DNA of 64,000 nucleotides, taken from positions 1 through 64,000 of the forward strand of contig NZ_JBFWFX010000002.1 in assembly GCF_050286925.1 (NCBI RefSeq). The letters run 5' to 3'. The notes beneath the pieces are model-generated. The model worked only from the letters and a program-made list of their open reading frames with translations, was not told where the DNA came from and did not search any database. Positions within the stretch are counted from its first letter, which is position 1. Every line of letters starts with the position of its first letter. Positions 43,381 to 51,095 of this stretch are shown piece by piece. Both the position numbers and the translations under genes were made by a program. This stretch comes from Caloranaerobacter sp050286925. Lineage in GTDB: Bacteria; Bacillota; Clostridia; Tissierellales; Thermohalobacteraceae.

Positions 43381-44661
43381 ATGAAAGGTAATATTATTAT
43401 AAAGAATGCCAACGAGCTTGTTACTTGTAGTGGTTTTAAAGCTAAGCAAGGTAAAGAGATGTCTGATTTAAAGATAATCAGTGATGGAGCAGTAGTAATA
43501 GAAGATGGAATTATTAAAGCAGTAGGGAAGACGGAGGAAATACTTAAAGAATATAATGAAAAAGATTATAAAGTAATAGATGCAACTAATAAAGCTGTAT
43601 TGCCTGGTTTTGTAGATTCCCATACTCATTTTGTATTTGGAGGATACAGAGCGGAAGAGTTTTCTTGGAGGCTTCGTGGAGATAGCTACATGGAAATTAT
43701 GAAAAGAGGCGGCGGAATTGTAAGTACAGTTAAAGCTACTAGAGAGGCTTCTTTTGAAGAACTATTCCAATCAGGATTAAAGAGGCTAGATTCTATGCTT
43801 TCTTTTGGAGTAACAACAGTTGAAGGAAAAAGTGGCTATGGATTAGATTGTGAAACAGAGATTAAACAGTTAGAAGTAATGGATAAGCTTGACAATATAC
43901 ATCCTATTGATATAGCAAAAACTTTTTTAGGCCCTCATGCAGTGCCAAAAGATTATAAAGGAAGAGAAGATGAATTTATAGATTTTATGATAGATGAAGT
44001 ATTGCCTGTTGTTGCTGAAAGAAAATTAGCCGAATTCTGTGATATATTTTGCGAAAAGAATGTTTTTTCTGTTGAGCAGTCTAGAAGATATCTTAAAAAA
44101 GCTAAAGAATATGGATTTAAGTTAAAAATTCATGCGGATGAAATTGTGCAGTTAGGAGGGGCTGAGTTAGCAGCTGAATTAGGAGCTGTTTCAGCAGATC
44201 ACCTACTGCAGGCATCAGATGAAGGAATAAGGCAAATGGCTGAAAAAGAGGTCGTTGCTACGCTTTTGCCTGGTACTGCATTTAGCTTAAAAGAGCCTTA
44301 TGCTAGAGCTAGATACATGATAGACCAGAATTTAGCAGTTGCATTGGCTACTGATATGAACCCAGGTAGCTGTCATACGGAGTCAATACCTCTGATTTTT
44401 GCATTAGCCGTGCTTTATATGAATATGACTACTGAAGAGGCTATTACAGCACTTACTATTAATGGAGCTGCTGCAATAGACAGGGCTGATAGCATAGGTA
44501 GTATAGATGTAGGTAAAAAAGGAGACATTATAATTCTTGAGTTTCCGTCATATAAGTACATACCGTATCATATCGGAGTAAGTACTGTTGAAAAAGTAAT
44601 TAAAAACGGTGTATTAGTTTTTAATAAGGAAGAGGAGGCAGCATTATGTTACAAGATTTAA
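43381..44661 (+). CDS. hutI: imidazolonepropionase
   Basis: A 426-residue metal-dependent amidohydrolase. The metal site HTHFVFGGYRAEEF is near 81-94, further ligands in IHADEIVQLGG near 255 and the aspartate in LATDMNPGSCHTESIP near 325. Hydrolyses imidazolonepropionate to N-formimino-L-glutamate. Overlaps fchA by 16 bases, indicating a tight operon. Confidence 0.96.
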   Translation: MKGNIIIKNANELVTCSGFKAKQGKEMSDLKIISDGAVVIEDGIIKAVGKTEEILKEYNEKDYKVIDATNKAVLPGFVDSHTHFVFGGYRAEEFSWRLRGDSYMEIMKRGGGIVSTVKATREASFEELFQSGLKRLDSMLSFGVTTVEGKSGYGLDCETEIKQLEVMDKLDNIHPIDIAKTFLGPHAVPKDYKGREDEFIDFMIDEVLPVVAERKLAEFCDIFCEKNVFSVEQSRRYLKKAKEYGFKLKIHADEIVQLGGAELAAELGAVSADHLLQASDEGIRQMAEKEVVATLLPGTAFSLKEPYARARYMIDQNLAVALATDMNPGSCHTESIPLIFALAVLYMNMTTEEAITALTINGAAAIDRADSIGSIDVGKKGDIIILEFPSYKYIPYHIGVSTVEKVIKNGVLVFNKEEEAALCYKI

Positions 44662-45263
44662 ACCTTAAGGAATTTCTAGAAAAAACAGCTTCTAAATCAC
44701 CTGTTCCAGGTGGAGGAAGTGTAGCGGCTTTGAGTGCTTCTTTATCAGCTAGTTTGATTGAAATGGTTGGTAATTTGACTATAGGTAAAAAAGGATACGA
44801 AGATGTAGAAGATGAAATGAAAGAGATAGTTAGTATTTGTTCTAAATACAGAGAAAAATTTGTTAACGATATAGACAGAGATTCAGATGCTTTTAACAAA
44901 GTAATGGCTGCTTTTAAATTACCTAAGGATACTGAAGAAGAAAAGGCGGCTAGAAAAAAAGCTATACAAGAAAGCTTTAAAACTGCTGCATTAGTACCTC
45001 TTGAAGTAGCTGAAGATGCTTTCAAGTTATTAGAGTTTGCAGCAAAGGTTGTAGAAAAGGGTAATAAAAATGCAGTTACAGATGGAGCTGTTGCGGCTAT
45101 GATGGCAAGGACTGCAGTTCTTTCAGCTTTATATAATGTAAAAATAAATTTAGGTTCTATAAAAGATGAAGAATTTGTATCTAAAGTATCAAAACAGGTT
45201 GAAAGTTTAGAATCTCAAGTAAATAATATAGAAAAAGAAATACTCTCAAAAGTTAAGTTATAA
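44646..45263 (+). CDS. fchA: formimidoyl-THF cyclodeaminase
   Basis: A 205-residue helical enzyme equal to the C-terminal domain of animal FTCD. Signature KSPVPGGGSVAALSASLSASLIEMV near 18-42 and KNAVTDGAVAAMMARTAV near 140-157. Converts 5-formimino-THF to methenyl-THF and ammonia. Together with FtcD it substitutes for the fused animal protein. The starting enzyme, histidine ammonia-lyase, is not in the window. Confidence 0.95.
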   Translation: MLQDLNLKEFLEKTASKSPVPGGGSVAALSASLSASLIEMVGNLTIGKKGYEDVEDEMKEIVSICSKYREKFVNDIDRDSDAFNKVMAAFKLPKDTEEEKAARKKAIQESFKTAALVPLEVAEDAFKLLEFAAKVVEKGNKNAVTDGAVAAMMARTAVLSALYNVKINLGSIKDEEFVSKVSKQVESLESQVNNIEKEILSKVKL

Positions 45264-45271
45264 AAAATATT

Positions 45272-45304
45272 AAAACTTCGGGCTATAAGCTCGAAGTTTT
45301 TTGC
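45272..45304 (+). terminator. terminator of the histidine operon
   Basis: Stem AAAACTTCGGGC / GCTCGAAGTTTT with loop TATAA and further T residues. Closely similar to the terminator at 46317-46348. Confidence 0.85.
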
Positions 45305-45308
45305 ATTT

Positions 45309-45372
45309 AAAAGTCGAAATATAGGAGATTGTGTTGGAAAAATATGATTGACATCTCAAAAAAATCCTGTTA
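45309..45372 (+). repeat. repeat family D, copy 1
   Basis: AAAAGTCGAAATATAGGAG through TATGATTGACATCTC and AAAAATCCTGTTAC, about 85% identical to 46548-46611. Both copies come directly after a similar terminator, but in the second a dispersed repeat is inserted between terminator and copy. Confidence 0.7.
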
Positions 45373-45410
45373 CGCTAAATGTAAATTTATATAAAATTGG
45401 AGGGGATATT

Positions 45411-45818
45411 GTGGGATTAGTAAATAGAAAATATTTCAGAATTATGAATTCTTTTTTATTATTAATATTAATTCTAACTGTAATTTTAACTGGATGCAAT
45501 AAAAGAGAAAATAATTTTACTAATAATGTGATAAGAGATAAAAATGTAAATAGCGAAAATAGATTACCAAAAAAGATAGATAAAGATAAAAAAGATGAAT
45601 TAGAAAATATTAAGACAGAATTGAAAGAAATAAATAAGAAAATAGATAGAATGAAAAAAGAAATTACTAGTAAAAAGGGGAATTTGGGAGAAGATGCTAT
45701 TAATAATGAAAATATAAAGAATTTAATAGAACAATATGAGAAAGAAGCAAAAACAATGGAGGAAATAAGTGATAAGTTAAACAAAGAAATAGAGAAAATT
45801 TTAAATAGTAAAGAATAG
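45411..45818 (+). CDS. small coiled-coil lipoprotein
   Basis: A 135-residue protein. GTG 45411 with TTGGAGGGGAT upstream is preferred over an in-frame ATG at 45348. The signal peptide ends in the lipobox TVILTGC (Cys near 28). The mature part is almost wholly charged and helical (KKDELENIKTELKEINKKID), predicted coiled coil. Function unknown; general style like the lipoprotein at 32681. Confidence 0.65.
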   Translation: MGLVNRKYFRIMNSFLLLILILTVILTGCNKRENNFTNNVIRDKNVNSENRLPKKIDKDKKDELENIKTELKEINKKIDRMKKEITSKKGNLGEDAINNENIKNLIEQYEKEAKTMEEISDKLNKEIEKILNSKE

Positions 45819-45984
45819 GTAATATTTTTTAATAAAGATAGATATTTAGGAGATATGGATTTGATGAAATGGATGATAAAACTTTTCATTATTAGAAAAA
45901 ACGTATTCTGAAATGTTCTAAATGAAAAAGCACTATTATTATGCACTCTATTTGATTAGTTTATACAGAAAGGGGGAGATTAGA

Positions 45985-46317
45985 TTGTTTTTCTACTATT
46001 TAAATATCGTTATAAGTTTTATTTATGCTTTAGCTGGATTGTTACTCATAAGAACAATAGCGAATAAATCGCCGAATCTTTGGTTTGGCATTCGTAATAA
46101 ATATACATTGTCAAACAAAGAAATATGGAGAAAAACGAATAGATCAGGTGGTATAGTACTTATAATTTCAGGTTTAATATTATTGGTACCTAATTTGTTT
46201 ATAGGACCAAGTAATGAAAAATTCTATTTATGGTTTACGTTAATTTCGCCGATAGCAGTTATAGCTGTTTTAGGGATAGCAACGTGGATTATTTCTAAAA
46301 GATTGTTTGAAAAATGA
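45985..46317 (+). CDS. SdpI-family membrane protein
   Basis: A 110-residue protein with three membrane helices. The family core SPNLWFGIRNKYTLSNKEIWRKTNRSGG near 28-55 matches the SdpI/YhfL domain, named after the Bacillus SdpC toxin immunity protein. No SdpC-like toxin or SdpR repressor is adjacent, so an immunity role is only possible. Start TTG 45985 follows AAAGGGGGAG; the in-frame ATG at 45922 has no ribosome site. Confidence 0.78.
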   Translation: MFFYYLNIVISFIYALAGLLLIRTIANKSPNLWFGIRNKYTLSNKEIWRKTNRSGGIVLIISGLILLVPNLFIGPSNEKFYLWFTLISPIAVIAVLGIATWIISKRLFEK

Positions 46318-46349
46318 AAACTTCGGACATATAAGCTCGGAGTTTTTTT
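46317..46349 (+). terminator. terminator after SdpI-like gene
   Basis: Stem AAAACTTCGGA-type arm against CTCGGAGTTTT and a T run; the dispersed repeat copy 6 begins inside its T run. Confidence 0.8.
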
Positions 46350-46544
46350 ATAATCCATAGGAAATTATAATAAAATCCTATATTTAAAAAAATTAATGTT
46401 GATTTTATTGAAACTTTATCTGGCATGTTTACATGCTAGAGTCGTTATAAACTACTTTAAATTGTGGATAATTTTAAATATAATTTCCGTAATGGATATG
46501 GGCAAAATCTACCTTATACAAATTTAAATCGAAGATTTTGTTCT
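46348..46544 (-). repeat. composite dispersed repeat, copy 6
   Basis: A 197-bp reversed element. Its left part (TTATAATCCATAGGAAATTA, later TTGATTTTATTGAAAC) is the subtype B sequence of copy 4. Its right part (AAATTGTGGATAATTTTAAA to GAAGATTTTGTTCT) is the standard type. They are joined through a short unique segment with the hairpin GGCATG/CATGCT near 46422-46440. It lies between a terminator and repeat D that are adjacent at 45272-45372. Confidence 0.85.
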
Positions 46545-46547
46545 TAT

Positions 46548-46611
46548 AAAAGTCGAAATATAGGGGATTATGTTGGAAAAATATGATGGACATTTCAAAA
46601 AAACCTATTAC
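46548..46611 (+). repeat. repeat family D, copy 2
   Basis: Copy of 45309-45372. Here it contains an uninterrupted 20-codon frame beginning ATG 46571 (MLEKYDGHFKKTYYNKLIQI) after AGGGGAT; in copy 1 the same frame stops after five codons. It may be the start of a lost gene or a very short peptide. Confidence 0.6.
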
Positions 46612-46705
46612 AATAAATTAATACAAATATAAAGTATAAGAAATAGATTTGATGATAGTAGAATAAAATCCAAACAGGATATTAAATATAAAGGAGATAT
46701 GATTC

Positions 46706-48451
46706 ATGAAATCTTCAAGTACACTTAGTAAAGTATTGAAAATTTTTAAGTTATGTAGAGAATTTTGGGGCAAGGCTATAGTATTAGCTATTACTTTAGT
46801 ATTGACTAGTTTTTTATCTGCTTATCCCATTAAATACATAGAGAAAATAATAAATATTGCTACGAGTTCATCCCAAGATAAAGTTAAAGCTTTTTTCTTG
46901 GCGGGTTGTGTTTATCTATTATTACATGTGTTAAATATAATATTTAGAGCTTTATTTGAATATTTAAATGTTTATTTAGAAACGCAAATTGGACATAAAA
47001 TAAGAATTGAATTATTTTCAAAACTTCAAAAAATTCCATATAGAGTTTATGTTGAGAATAATACTAGTGATTTAATGGTTAGATTGATAGAAGATAGTAA
47101 AATAACAGTAAGTGGGATGTTGAAACCATTGACTTTTATAATCAGGGATATTTTAATTTTCATTTTTGGATTTTATTATATGTCAAGAATTGATTTGCAA
47201 ATCACTTTAATAATGGTTCCAATAGGAATTGTTTTATCTTTGCAGGCAATTAAAACGGGGCCTAAGATAAATAAATTGGCCGAAGATGAAAGACAAGCGA
47301 ATTCTTTATTGTGGGGAAAATTTTCTGAAGGAATAAAAGGGATTAAAGAAATAAAATCTTATTGTCAGGAAAAGAGATTTAGTGAAGAAGTGTCTAAAAA
47401 AAGTATAAATATGAACAAAAAGATATTGAGTCTTCAGAAATTTGTAATAATTACTAGTAATATTAATAGTGCATTTTTTATGGGAATAATTGCTTTTATT
47501 ATGATATTTGGAGGATATAAGGTAAGTATTGGGACTTTATCTATTGGAGGACTTACTGCTATTATGATGTATAATGGACTTCTTATAGATCCTATGATTA
47601 ATTTTTTCTCGTTTTATCAACAAATGCAGCAAGTGTTTGTAAGTTCAGATAAAATTTTTTCTATTTTAGAAGAAAAGGAAGAAAACAGTGGAGAAATTGA
47701 CTATAAATATACTTTTGAAAATAAATTAGAAATAAAAGAATTGACTTTCAAATATAATGATAAAATTGCTTTAAAGAATATTTCATTAAATATATTTAAA
47801 GGAGAAAAGGTTGCTTTTGTAGGATATAGCGGTTCGGGGAAAAGTACACTGTGTAAGTTACTAATAAGGTTTTATGAACCTGACAAAGGGCAAATAATTA
47901 TCGATGGTTATGACATAAAAAATATAAGTTTAAATAATTTAAGAAAAATATTTGGAATAGTTTTTCAAGATACTTTTTTATTTACAGGAACTTTAAGAGA
48001 AAACATACTGTTTAGTAATCCACAAGCTACAGAGGAGGAGTTAAATGAGGCTTTAAGGATTGCAGGAGTAGATTCGTTTCTTGAAAAGCTTCCGTTCGGG
48101 CTTGATACTCCTGTAGGTGAAAATGGGTTTAATCTATCTGGAGGAGAAAGACAAAGGGTTTCTATTGCAAGAACAATATTAAGAAATCCTGATATAATTA
48201 TTTTGGATGAATCGACATCTTCATTAGATCCAATTACAACATCAAAGGTTATAAAACGTATTTTAAAAAAATATGAGGATAGAACAATAATATTTACTGC
48301 TCACAAATTAACGACTATTTCTAAGTTGTGTGATAAAATATATGTATTTAAAGATGGTGAAATTGTAGAAGAAGGGATACATGACGAATTAATTAATAGA
48401 GATACATTATATAGAAAGATATATAATGCTCAGTTTTTAAAATCTTCATAG
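46706..48451 (+). CDS. ABC transporter, fused membrane and ATPase domains
   Basis: A 581-residue half-transporter of the exporter type (MsbA/LmrA-like). Six membrane helices lie in about 20-310. The ATPase domain follows, with Walker A GYSGSGKSTL near 380, Q loop FQDT, signature LSGGERQR near 487, Walker B IIILDEST and H-loop TAHKL. No peptidase C39 domain. A broken radical SAM gene follows by 28 bp, so it may have exported a modified peptide. RBS AAAGGAGATATG. Confidence 0.9.
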   Translation: MKSSSTLSKVLKIFKLCREFWGKAIVLAITLVLTSFLSAYPIKYIEKIINIATSSSQDKVKAFFLAGCVYLLLHVLNIIFRALFEYLNVYLETQIGHKIRIELFSKLQKIPYRVYVENNTSDLMVRLIEDSKITVSGMLKPLTFIIRDILIFIFGFYYMSRIDLQITLIMVPIGIVLSLQAIKTGPKINKLAEDERQANSLLWGKFSEGIKGIKEIKSYCQEKRFSEEVSKKSINMNKKILSLQKFVIITSNINSAFFMGIIAFIMIFGGYKVSIGTLSIGGLTAIMMYNGLLIDPMINFFSFYQQMQQVFVSSDKIFSILEEKEENSGEIDYKYTFENKLEIKELTFKYNDKIALKNISLNIFKGEKVAFVGYSGSGKSTLCKLLIRFYEPDKGQIIIDGYDIKNISLNNLRKIFGIVFQDTFLFTGTLRENILFSNPQATEEELNEALRIAGVDSFLEKLPFGLDTPVGENGFNLSGGERQRVSIARTILRNPDIIILDESTSSLDPITTSKVIKRILKKYEDRTIIFTAHKLTTISKLCDKIYVFKDGEIVEEGIHDELINRDTLYRKIYNAQFLKSS

Positions 48452-48478
48452 ATATATAAATTGGGGTGGGGAAGTATT

Positions 48479-48930
48479 ATGCTTAAAATATTAGTTTGGG
48501 ATATTACGGATAAATGCAACTTAAGATGTATTCATTGTTATAATGCTGATATGTATTTTAATAAAAAAGTTAATTCATTAACTTTGTCAGATAAAATAGA
48601 AAGCCAATAATGGTTTTGATAAATTAATGTTATTTATTAGGAGGAGAACCACTTATTTATGAAAATCTTGATCGTATTTTAAAAGCAGCAAACAAAAATT
48701 CTATAAAAGTATTTATAACAACGAATGGGACGGTTATGAATGATGATATTATAGATATTTTGATTAGAAATTAGGTAAAACCAGGGTTAGTGAATGTGAA
48801 TATATTATGGAGAAAGAAAACGAATAATTATGTGCAGTATATGTGCAGTAGTAAAAACAAAGATAGTATAAAAAAAGATATTTGTAAATTTCTATTAGAT
48901 ATGAGGGTATATAATTTGATAGATTTTTAA
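48479..48930 (+). pseudogene. broken radical SAM peptide-maturase-like gene
   Basis: Starts MLKILVWDITDKCNLRCIHC with the CxxxCxxC iron-sulfur motif of radical SAM enzymes, then stops at 48608. After frameshifting, the second conserved block LLGGEPLIYENLDRILKAAN (the GGEP motif), then NSIKVFITTNGTVMNDDIID, is read from about 48637 to 48774. A third frame gives CSSKNKDSIKKDICKFLLDM to a stop at 48930. At least two frameshifts and a large internal loss. RBS GGGGTGGGG is intact. Confidence 0.8.
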
Positions 48931-49058
48931 TGTGTATTAAATTTAAATAATAATCTAGATGGGAATCTTTTTCTTTTTTTTGTAATTGCTTTTGTTGACT
49001 AATAGATCAAAGTGATTTAATATTGTTTTATAACATATTTTTTAAAAGGGGTGTCAGA

Positions 49059-50243
49059 ATGAGGATTTATGACAGCAGGCGATTGTTTTTTATTGTTGTA
49101 TTGTTAACTATATTTACCTTGGCATTTAATGTAGTAAGTGTTTTTGCTGAAGGTAATGACGGTGACTTTGAAAATGAAATGCAAGACATTAGTCAGGAGG
49201 AACTAAAACCTGTACATGGAAAAGTAATCGAGATATTGTCAGATGAAATTGAGGAAACTGAAGGTTATGATCAAAGTTATGAAATGCGCCATCAGAGAGT
49301 AAAAGTAAAAATTACAAGTGGAAAGCATAAAGGAGAAACTATTATTGTAGATAATTATATTGATGAAAGAATAGTTTACAATATTATTGTAAATAAGGGC
49401 GATAACGTACTTTTATTTTTAGAGGAAGATGAAAATGGAAATATTTTGGTTGGATATATAGGTGAGATTGCAAGAGATAGATATTTGCTTTATTTAGCTA
49501 TAGCTTTTATACTGCTTTTAATATTAGTTGGTGGGTTTAAAGGTTTTAAAACGGTAATAACTTTGGCTTTAACAATTTTAGCAGTTGTTAAAATACTACT
49601 ACCTTTGATATTAAAAGGATATAATCCTGTGTTGGTATCTGTAGTTGTTAGTATAGGTGTGATTATTATAACTCTGTTAATTATAAGTGGAGTAAATAGA
49701 AAAACTTTATGTGCTATAATAGGTACTGCAGGTGGAGTATTGATTGCTGGTCTGATAGCATTAAGTATTGGTACAATGGCTAAACTTACGGGATTAGGTA
49801 ATGAAGAAGCACAAATGCTTATGTTTATTCCTCAAAATATAAGTTTTAATTTTAGAGGGTTGCTTTTTGCAGGAATTATATTAGGGGCATTAGGTGCTGT
49901 AATGGATGTAAGTATGTCTATTTCTTCAGCTATGTACGAAATGCAGGCTGTTAATCCAGAAATCAGCACAAAGGATTTAATTAAATCTGGTATGAATATG
50001 GGACGAGATATTATGGGAACTATGTCAAATACTTTAATATTGGCATATGCTGGTGGAGCAATTCATTTAATGCTTCTATTTTTAGCATATAATTTTTCGT
50101 TTGTTGAAATAATAAATAGAGATATGATTGCTTCTGAAGTTGTTAGGGCATTAGCAGGAAGTATAGGGCTTATTTTAACTATACCGTTAACAGTTCTAGT
50201 GTCAGGAACAATAGGAAGGGACAAAAATTATAAATCGATCTAG
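49059..50243 (+). CDS. YibE/F-like membrane protein
   Basis: A 394-residue protein. A signal-anchor (residues 9-28) precedes an extracytoplasmic domain (about 30-145, VHGKVIEILSDEIEETEG, then QRVKVKITSGKHKGETI). About seven to eight membrane helices of the YibE/F family follow, with GLLFAGIILGALGAVMDVSMSISSAMYE and GRDIMGTMSNTLILAYAGGA. Transport function is unproven. ATG 49059 with AAAAGGGGTG is preferred to an upstream TTG at 49023. Confidence 0.85.
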   Translation: MRIYDSRRLFFIVVLLTIFTLAFNVVSVFAEGNDGDFENEMQDISQEELKPVHGKVIEILSDEIEETEGYDQSYEMRHQRVKVKITSGKHKGETIIVDNYIDERIVYNIIVNKGDNVLLFLEEDENGNILVGYIGEIARDRYLLYLAIAFILLLILVGGFKGFKTVITLALTILAVVKILLPLILKGYNPVLVSVVVSIGVIIITLLIISGVNRKTLCAIIGTAGGVLIAGLIALSIGTMAKLTGLGNEEAQMLMFIPQNISFNFRGLLFAGIILGALGAVMDVSMSISSAMYEMQAVNPEISTKDLIKSGMNMGRDIMGTMSNTLILAYAGGAIHLMLLFLAYNFSFVEIINRDMIASEVVRALAGSIGLILTIPLTVLVSGTIGRDKNYKSI

Positions 50244-50273
50244 ATTGAAAATAAAATGATAATTATTAATAAA

Positions 50274-50300
50274 AGACTCCGAGTTTAAGTTCGGAGTCTA
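50274..50300. terminator. convergent terminator after YibE/F gene
   Basis: Stem AGACTCCGA / TCGGAGTCT, 8-base loop, A/T-rich both sides. Confidence 0.75.
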
Positions 50301-50800
50301 TTATTTAGCGTAAAAAATAAATATATACATATTATCTATTTTTTTTCTTTTTATATTAAAAACATGATTTTGTTTTGAATAGTAGTTCTCAGAAAAATCA
50401 AATGTATATTTATTATAATTTGTATCATAAATAACTTTTTTATTATTTAAAAAGACAATCTTTTTTAAATTGGCTGTATATAAACCTGTACTCTCACTAA
50501 ATAGGTATTCAATAAATGTTGTATCTGAAGAAATCCATTTGGAACCAACTGTATTAAATATCTTTTCTCTTGGAATATATGGCTCAAAGATATATATTTC
50601 ATCCCAATCGAAGGGAATAATTTTATTAAAATCAATTTTAGAATTATCTTTCAAATATGGTTCGATTAATTTTTCTAAGTTTATTTCACTAACATTATTT
50701 AGCTGTAAGTTTTTATATGAATAAATTTAAATGTTGTAAATCCGAATATTAAAACAATAACTATAATTAGAATAGTAAATAATTTATTTTTAAGTTTCAT
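50301..50800 (-). pseudogene. frameshifted exported protein gene
   Basis: The minus strand starts at ATG 50800 after AAGGAGATAATTG with a signal anchor (KLFTILIIVIVLIFGFTTF) and stops after YS. Adding one base in the preceding A run restores LQLNNVSEINLEKLIEPYLK then DNSKIDFNKIIPFDWDEIYI and the rest to 50301, about 165 residues. The DWDEIYIFEPY segment is typical of a small family of exported Firmicutes proteins of unknown function. A single-base deletion near 50703 is the likely lesion; a sequencing error is possible. Confidence 0.7.
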
Positions 50801-50813
50801 ATCAATTATCTCC

Positions 50814-50931
50814 TTACCATTTAATTCCTATAAATCTAGGATACGACATTCCTTTAGACTTACCATCTTTTTCGAAGATTAACAATCGACCTAGTCTTTT
50901 TTCAGGATTGTATTTCCAACCTTTTTTATTT
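50814..50931 (-). pseudogene. C-terminal remnant of an unknown gene
   Basis: A minus-strand frame GWKYNPEKRLGRLLIFEKDG then KSKGMSYPRFIGIKW and a stop at 50814, immediately upstream of the frameshifted gene. No start or N-terminal part is present, so it is a truncated leftover. Confidence 0.5.
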
Positions 50932-51059
50932 TGTTTTACATTTTACCTCTCTGTTTTTTTTAAAACAATTAACAAATTAATAAAGATTTAAAATAAATGT
51001 ATTTTTTGCTATATCTGTATTCTATATCTCTTTAAAAATTTCCTGCTAAAGATAAAATT

Positions 51060-51088
51060 AAACCCACGATTTTTTACATCGTGGGTTT
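51060..51088 (-). terminator. terminator after adhE
   Basis: Stem AAACCCACGAT / ATCGTGGGTTT with a 7-base loop; on the minus strand followed by AATTTTATC. Confidence 0.8.
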
Positions 51089-51095
51089 ATCAAGA

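Noticed and set aside
45356..45946. 196-codon minus-strand hydrophobic frame
   Set aside because: Antisense to the lysine-rich lipoprotein; AAA/GAA codons read backwards give an artificial Phe/Ser/Leu-rich protein.
48479..48608. Intact 43-residue peptide at the start of the radical SAM remnant
   Set aside because: It carries the CxxxCxxC motif of the enzyme and conserved continuation lies downstream in another frame, so it is a broken enzyme, not a peptide gene.
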